Shown: one piece after another, positions 59,952-64,000 of the stretch
How positions within the stretch are numbered: position 1 is the stretch's first letter
Layout of the letters: each line of letters starts with the position of its first letter
Source of the DNA: M3 sp045133615
GTDB taxonomy: Bacteria > Bacteroidota > Bacteroidia > Bacteroidales > Muribaculaceae
DNA: 64,000 nt
Direction of reading: 5' to 3'
NCBI GenBank assembly: GCA_045133615.1
Contig: JBGUUQ010000087.1
Location: forward strand, 10,327-74,326
Position numbers and translations under genes: made by a program
The notes under the pieces: model-generated
The model's database searches: none
Told to the model about the DNA's origin: nothing
What the model saw: the letters and a program-made list of their open reading frames with translations, nothing else

Positions 59952-62708
59952 ATGAGACTTAAACTGTTTTTGCTACTACTTCTATCGGCAGCATTGCCGA
60001 TAATGGCGCAGAACACCGGATTGTCGGGAACAGTGGTCGACGCGACATCGGGCAGTCCGATTGTCGGCGCAAGCATAATGCTTGAAAATCAAGGTATTTT
60101 CGTGACTACAGGCCCTTCGGGCGATTTCCGAATCAGTAATGCCACGGCGGGAGACGACCGAGTGCAAATCGTGGCTTACGGCTATCAGGACATCGTCAGC
60201 CCGATTTCTATTACCAATGGAGCAATCTCGAATATGGGTGTCCTCCGAATGAACACGAGCCTTCTTGAGGGGAGCGTTTTCCAAGATGACCAAGATTTTG
60301 CTTTCGACCAGTCGGATCTCGATGACGATGAGGGCACAAGCCAGTCGATCACGACGCTGACAGGCGCATCGGACAATGTGTACTACGATGTGGCAAGCTA
60401 TGACTTCCAACCGATGTATTATCGCATACGCGGCTATAATTCGGAGTATGAAATGACGTATATCAACGGGGTGAATTTCAATGACCTCGGTCGCGGTCGA
60501 TTCAACTATTCGATGCTCGGCGGTATGAACCGTGCATTCCGCAACAAGACGATTTCGTTTGCAATGGGTGCGACGGATTTCGGATTTGGCGACATAGGCA
60601 CATCGACCAATATCAATGCGTTGGCGTCGAACCATGCTCCGGGCTTCAACGGAAGTATCGGCTACACGAACAGTTCGTATATGCTCCGTGCGTTGGCAAC
60701 ATATTCGACAGGTGTCAACAAGCATGGATGGGCATTTACTCTCTCGGCTGTAGGTCGCTATGCTAAAGAGGGTGAAGTGCCGGGAACGTTCTACAATTCG
60801 GCAGGTCTGTTTATCGGCGCACAGAAGATATTCAATGACCAACATTCGTTGGCGTTGACAGTGTTTGGTGCACCGACACAACGTGCTACCGGTTCGGCAA
60901 CTTACGAGGAGGCTTACGAACTTGCCGACGATAATCTCTACAATCCCAACTGGGGATGGCAAGATGGCAAGAAACGTTCGGCCCGCATAACCGAATCGTT
61001 TGACCCGACGGCTATCATCAACTGGATATGGACTCCGAATCAGGGAACAAAAATCAATACGGCAGCTGCTGCCCGCTTCAGCCACTATTCACGCTCGGCG
61101 TTGAACTGGTATAATGCAGCCGACCCTCGTCCGGACTACTATCGCTATCTTCCTTCTTACTATAAGGATGATGAGGCGGCATATGAATATTACACTAATC
61201 TTTGGCGCACAGATGAGTCGATGCGTCAAATCGATTGGGACAAGCTCTATCAGGTGAACTATCAGAACAGTCTGCAAAACGAGAATCCTAATGCACCGTA
61301 TCAACGCGGTTCGACTTATATATTGGAAAATCGTGTGTCGCGCCAGATAAATCTGTTGCTCAACACGACGATAAACCACAGATTGAACGATGTATCGACG
61401 TTGCAGGGGGGTGTTTCGCTAAACTATACCAAGGCAACGTATTACAAGACTATCCGCGACCTTTTGGGTGGCGAATATTGGCTTGACATCGACCAGTTCT
61501 CGGAACGAGACTATCCCGATGATACAGACCTTCTCCAAAACGACCTCGATAACCCTAACCGCAAAGTCGGCAAGGGTGATAAGTTCGGCTATAACTATGA
61601 CATCCATGCTGTCAACGTGCATGCATGGTTGCAGAATATGATAAATCTTCCGCAATGGGATGTGAACTACGGCTTGAAGGTGGGCTTCACACAATTCTAT
61701 CGCGACGGAAAGATGCGCAACGGTCGCTCTCCCGAAAATTCACTCGGCAAGGGCGTGACTCACAAGTTTGACAATGCGGCAATCAAGGTAGGCGCAACAT
61801 ACAAGGCCGACGGTCGCAATTTCTTCTCGTTCCACGGAATGTATGAAACACGCGCACCGCTTTTTGAATATGCTTACGTGTCGCCGCGCATCAAGGATGA
61901 TGCAATCTCCGGTTTGGCAAGCGAACGCATATTGTCGGGCGACATCAGCTATTCATGGGCATATCGTCGCTTCCGCGGAAGCATCACGGCATTCTGGACA
62001 AACATGTATGACCAAACAGAACGTTTCTCATACTACGACGACCAGTATTCGACGTTTATGAACTATGTGCTTAAAAACGTGAACAAGACTCACAAGGGAA
62101 TCGAAATCGGCATGGCATACAAAATCACTCCGTCGCTGACGGCAACACTCGCCGGTTCGTATGCCCGCTATCAATACAAGAATCGTCCGACGGGTGTACG
62201 CTCATACGAAAACGGCATGATGCCCGATACGGCAACGACGGTGTATCTGAAGAACTTCTTCGTGGGCGGAACACCTCAATCGGTGGTGAATCTCGGATTT
62301 GACTGGGCTGCTCCCGGAATGTGGTTTTTCAATGTCAACGCAAGCTTGATGGGCGATGCATACGTGAATATTTCGCCGATACGCCACGAGGAACTTCCCG
62401 AAATCTGGACAAAATACAATTCGCCGGAGGATCTCGAAGCTAAACTCGACGAAATCGGAACACAAGAGAAGCTTAACGATGCTTTTGTGGTAAATGCATC
62501 GGTGGGCAAGGTGATATATCTTAACAGAAGAGTATCGCTCAACCTCAACGTAAGTGCAACAAACCTTCTGAATAACAGAAAGATACAGACTTACGGATAC
62601 CAACAGGGACGCTTTGACTATACGGACTACAATATGGACAAGTATCCCAACAAATATTCATACGCACAAGGCATCCGCATATTTGCCAACGTAGGTGTGA
62701 AATTCTAA
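59952..62708 (+). CDS. TonB-dependent receptor
   Basis: 918 residues. Signal peptide MRLKLFLLLLLSAALPIMAQ, then a carboxypeptidase-like regulatory domain (NTGLSGTVVDATSGSPIVGA, residues 21-100), a divergent plug region without the standard SusC signature (YRIRGYNSEYEMTYINGVNF) and a large beta barrel, ending GIRIFANVGVKF with the terminal Phe used for outer-membrane insertion. It is followed 32 bases later by a lipoprotein gene, so the two probably form a receptor plus surface lipoprotein pair, analogous to but distinct from SusCD. TATATTTG at 59905-59912 is a candidate -7 box. Ligand unknown. Confidence 0.88.
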   Translation: MRLKLFLLLLLSAALPIMAQNTGLSGTVVDATSGSPIVGASIMLENQGIFVTTGPSGDFRISNATAGDDRVQIVAYGYQDIVSPISITNGAISNMGVLRMNTSLLEGSVFQDDQDFAFDQSDLDDDEGTSQSITTLTGASDNVYYDVASYDFQPMYYRIRGYNSEYEMTYINGVNFNDLGRGRFNYSMLGGMNRAFRNKTISFAMGATDFGFGDIGTSTNINALASNHAPGFNGSIGYTNSSYMLRALATYSTGVNKHGWAFTLSAVGRYAKEGEVPGTFYNSAGLFIGAQKIFNDQHSLALTVFGAPTQRATGSATYEEAYELADDNLYNPNWGWQDGKKRSARITESFDPTAIINWIWTPNQGTKINTAAAARFSHYSRSALNWYNAADPRPDYYRYLPSYYKDDEAAYEYYTNLWRTDESMRQIDWDKLYQVNYQNSLQNENPNAPYQRGSTYILENRVSRQINLLLNTTINHRLNDVSTLQGGVSLNYTKATYYKTIRDLLGGEYWLDIDQFSERDYPDDTDLLQNDLDNPNRKVGKGDKFGYNYDIHAVNVHAWLQNMINLPQWDVNYGLKVGFTQFYRDGKMRNGRSPENSLGKGVTHKFDNAAIKVGATYKADGRNFFSFHGMYETRAPLFEYAYVSPRIKDDAISGLASERILSGDISYSWAYRRFRGSITAFWTNMYDQTERFSYYDDQYSTFMNYVLKNVNKTHKGIEIGMAYKITPSLTATLAGSYARYQYKNRPTGVRSYENGMMPDTATTVYLKNFFVGGTPQSVVNLGFDWAAPGMWFFNVNASLMGDAYVNISPIRHEELPEIWTKYNSPEDLEAKLDEIGTQEKLNDAFVVNASVGKVIYLNRRVSLNLNVSATNLLNNRKIQTYGYQQGRFDYTDYNMDKYPNKYSYAQGIRIFANVGVKF

Positions 62709-62740
62709 GAAACAGTATCAACACAGAAAAATCATAAACG

Positions 62741-64000
62741 ATGAAAAATCTGAAATCATATATAGGCTTGATGCTCCTCGCCCTCGGAATGGCTTCGTGC
62801 AGCAACGAGTTTGACCGCCCGCCGCTGATACTACCCGAAGCTGACATAGAGGCCAACACGACCATCCTTGAGCTAAAAGAGCAATACTGGCAAGACGGCT
62901 CGAACTATGCCACTCAGATAGGGAAGAAGTCGAACGGCGACCATATCATTATCGAGGGTATCGTAACGAGTTCGGACGAGTCGGGCAACATATTTAAAAA
63001 TATCATGATAACCGACGGAACCGCCGCTCTCACAATCTCAATCGACGAATATGATTTGTACACGTCGTATGCGTTGGGACAGAAGGTGGTAATCGATATG
63101 ACGGATATGTATATCGGTAAGTACAGCGGATTGGTGCAGCTCGGTATTCCTGAAGAGACCGAAAAATACGGAACGCAAATCTCTCGCATGACCATCGAAG
63201 AGTTTAAGGCTCATGCACAGGCCGATGGAATGCCGTCGCCCGAATCGGTGACACCGATAGATTTCGACCTTGGCACTCTCAGCACCGATGCAGCATTTAT
63301 GCGTCAATGGCAAAGTCAATTAATCAAGCTTAGCGGAGTGACATTTGCAGATGGCGGAACGGCTACATTTGCCGAATCGAAAACGAGTGTGAGCCGTACG
63401 CTCACCGATGAAAACGGCAAGAGCATTATCGTCTACAACAGCGGTTACTCTGACTTCTACGACCAAACACTTCCGGCCGGCAAGGGGGAAGTGGTGGGTA
63501 TTCTGAGCTACTTCGGCAGCAATTGGCAACTTCTTCTCCGCGACGAAGAGGACTGCATGAACTTCGTAGAACAACCTGAAGAACCTGTGGATCCCGTGGA
63601 TGGCATCAATGAAAATTTCGACGCATCGACAGCAATTCCCGACGGATGGAAGACGGTGCTTGTATCGGGTACAAAGAAGTGGTATGTAACCGAATTTGAC
63701 GGTAATAATTATGCTTCTTGCACCGCTTATAAGGGCACTGACCCTGCATCGGGCGGCTATGACTCATGGCTTATCACTCCTCCGATTAATGCGAACAATC
63801 TTGCGGAAAAAGTGATGCATTTCAAATCGCAAGCAGCATATTCGGGCAATTGTGACTTAGAGGTGTATGTAATGACCGATGATGACCCGACAACGGCAAC
63901 TCTTACCAAACTTGATGCCACAATAGCAACTCCACCGTCGTCGGGATATTCAGGATTTGTAAATTCGGGCAATTTGGATTTGAGTTCGTTCTCCGGCATA
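62741..64000 (+). CDS. Outer-membrane lipoprotein with DUF5689-like and choice-of-anchor J-like domains (3' end outside window)
   Basis: Open from ATG 62741 to the window edge: 420 codons without a stop. The N-terminus MKNLKSYIGLMLLALGMASC is a lipoprotein signal peptide with the lipobox GMASC, the Cys at residue 20. A DUF5689/OB-like domain follows (about 40-285, ITDGTAALTISIDEYDLYTS, QKVVIDMTDMYIGKYSGLVQ). After a VDPVDG linker the INENFDASTAIPDGWKTV and GGYDSWLITPPINANN stretches match the start of a choice-of-anchor J (cleaved-adhesin-like) domain. Downstream partner of the TonB receptor. It probably displays a binding domain at the cell surface; ligand unknown. Confidence 0.85.
   Translation, partial: MKNLKSYIGLMLLALGMASCSNEFDRPPLILPEADIEANTTILELKEQYWQDGSNYATQIGKKSNGDHIIIEGIVTSSDESGNIFKNIMITDGTAALTISIDEYDLYTSYALGQKVVIDMTDMYIGKYSGLVQLGIPEETEKYGTQISRMTIEEFKAHAQADGMPSPESVTPIDFDLGTLSTDAAFMRQWQSQLIKLSGVTFADGGTATFAESKTSVSRTLTDENGKSIIVYNSGYSDFYDQTLPAGKGEVVGILSYFGSNWQLLLRDEEDCMNFVEQPEEPVDPVDGINENFDASTAIPDGWKTVLVSGTKKWYVTEFDGNNYASCTAYKGTDPASGGYDSWLITPPINANNLAEKVMHFKSQAAYSGNCDLEVYVMTDDDPTTATLTKLDATIATPPSSGYSGFVNSGNLDLSSFSGI

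Noticed and set aside
59952..64000. SusC/SusD polysaccharide utilisation pair
   Set aside because: The receptor lacks the typical SusC plug signatures and the following lipoprotein has DUF5689-like and anchor-type domains rather than SusD TPR features.

Overview
The window reads as a chromosomal segment of a gut-type Bacteroidales bacterium, probably close to Muribaculaceae. The evidence is indirect. Many genes are preceded by the Bacteroidetes promoter pattern (TTTG, 19-20 bases, then TAnnTTTG) and few by a clear Shine-Dalgarno sequence. There are TonB-dependent receptors, secreted proteins ending in domains that look like type IX secretion (T9SS) sorting domains, and families typical of the phylum (DUF4254, SpmA/SpmB fusion, DUF5689-like lipoprotein). 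No rRNA, prophage, complete insertion sequence or CRISPR array was seen.

Layout. 1-12.0 kb is mostly minus-strand housekeeping: exbD (cut by the window edge), exbB and pdxJ; a divergent plus-strand trio (CBS/ACT protein, nadK, YgjP-like peptidase); then a long minus-strand run ybeY-mnmG-apt-uvrC-dtd-MazG-like-deoC with a perfect parS-like site between mnmG and apt, and an SpmA/SpmB fusion. From 12.2 kb transcription is mainly plus: alkD-like, metY, a glycosyltransferase, a MATE pump, glf, a Na/Pi cotransporter with PhoU domain, a response regulator, rnhB, an ORF6N protein, and an envelope-polysaccharide stretch (DUF4254, GT9, ruvB, flippase, GT4). Two minus-strand genes encode large secreted starch-related proteins: a 1585-residue protein and a GH13 alpha-amylase, with related N-terminal modules and Asp/Ser/Gly linkers. 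36.4-50.9 kb carries a radical SAM protein, an LD-carboxypeptidase, a DUF3791-DUF3990-DUF3791 toxin-antitoxin-like operon, argS, a BI-1 protein, two tandem acyltransferases (one with a G9 tract in its coding sequence), two tRNA-Asn genes, a CtpA-type protease, mfd and an AAA/DUF4143 ATPase. 50.9-64 kb has a His-rich small protein with a TonB receptor, a secreted T9SS protein, hipBA, a mannose-1-phosphate guanylyltransferase, a second TonB receptor and a lipoprotein cut by the window end.

The least explained content is intergenic. One signal is a composite hairpin repeat family: nine copies, all in the same orientation, occupying nearly every long gap. Its arms co-vary between copies and pieces of it form the 3' ends of two genes. 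The other is a set of short arrays built on a TCGGAA core: four copies at exactly 32 bp in front of the DUF4143 ATPase, three at exactly 23 bp at 53.9 kb, and two at 32 bp before the ORF6N gene.
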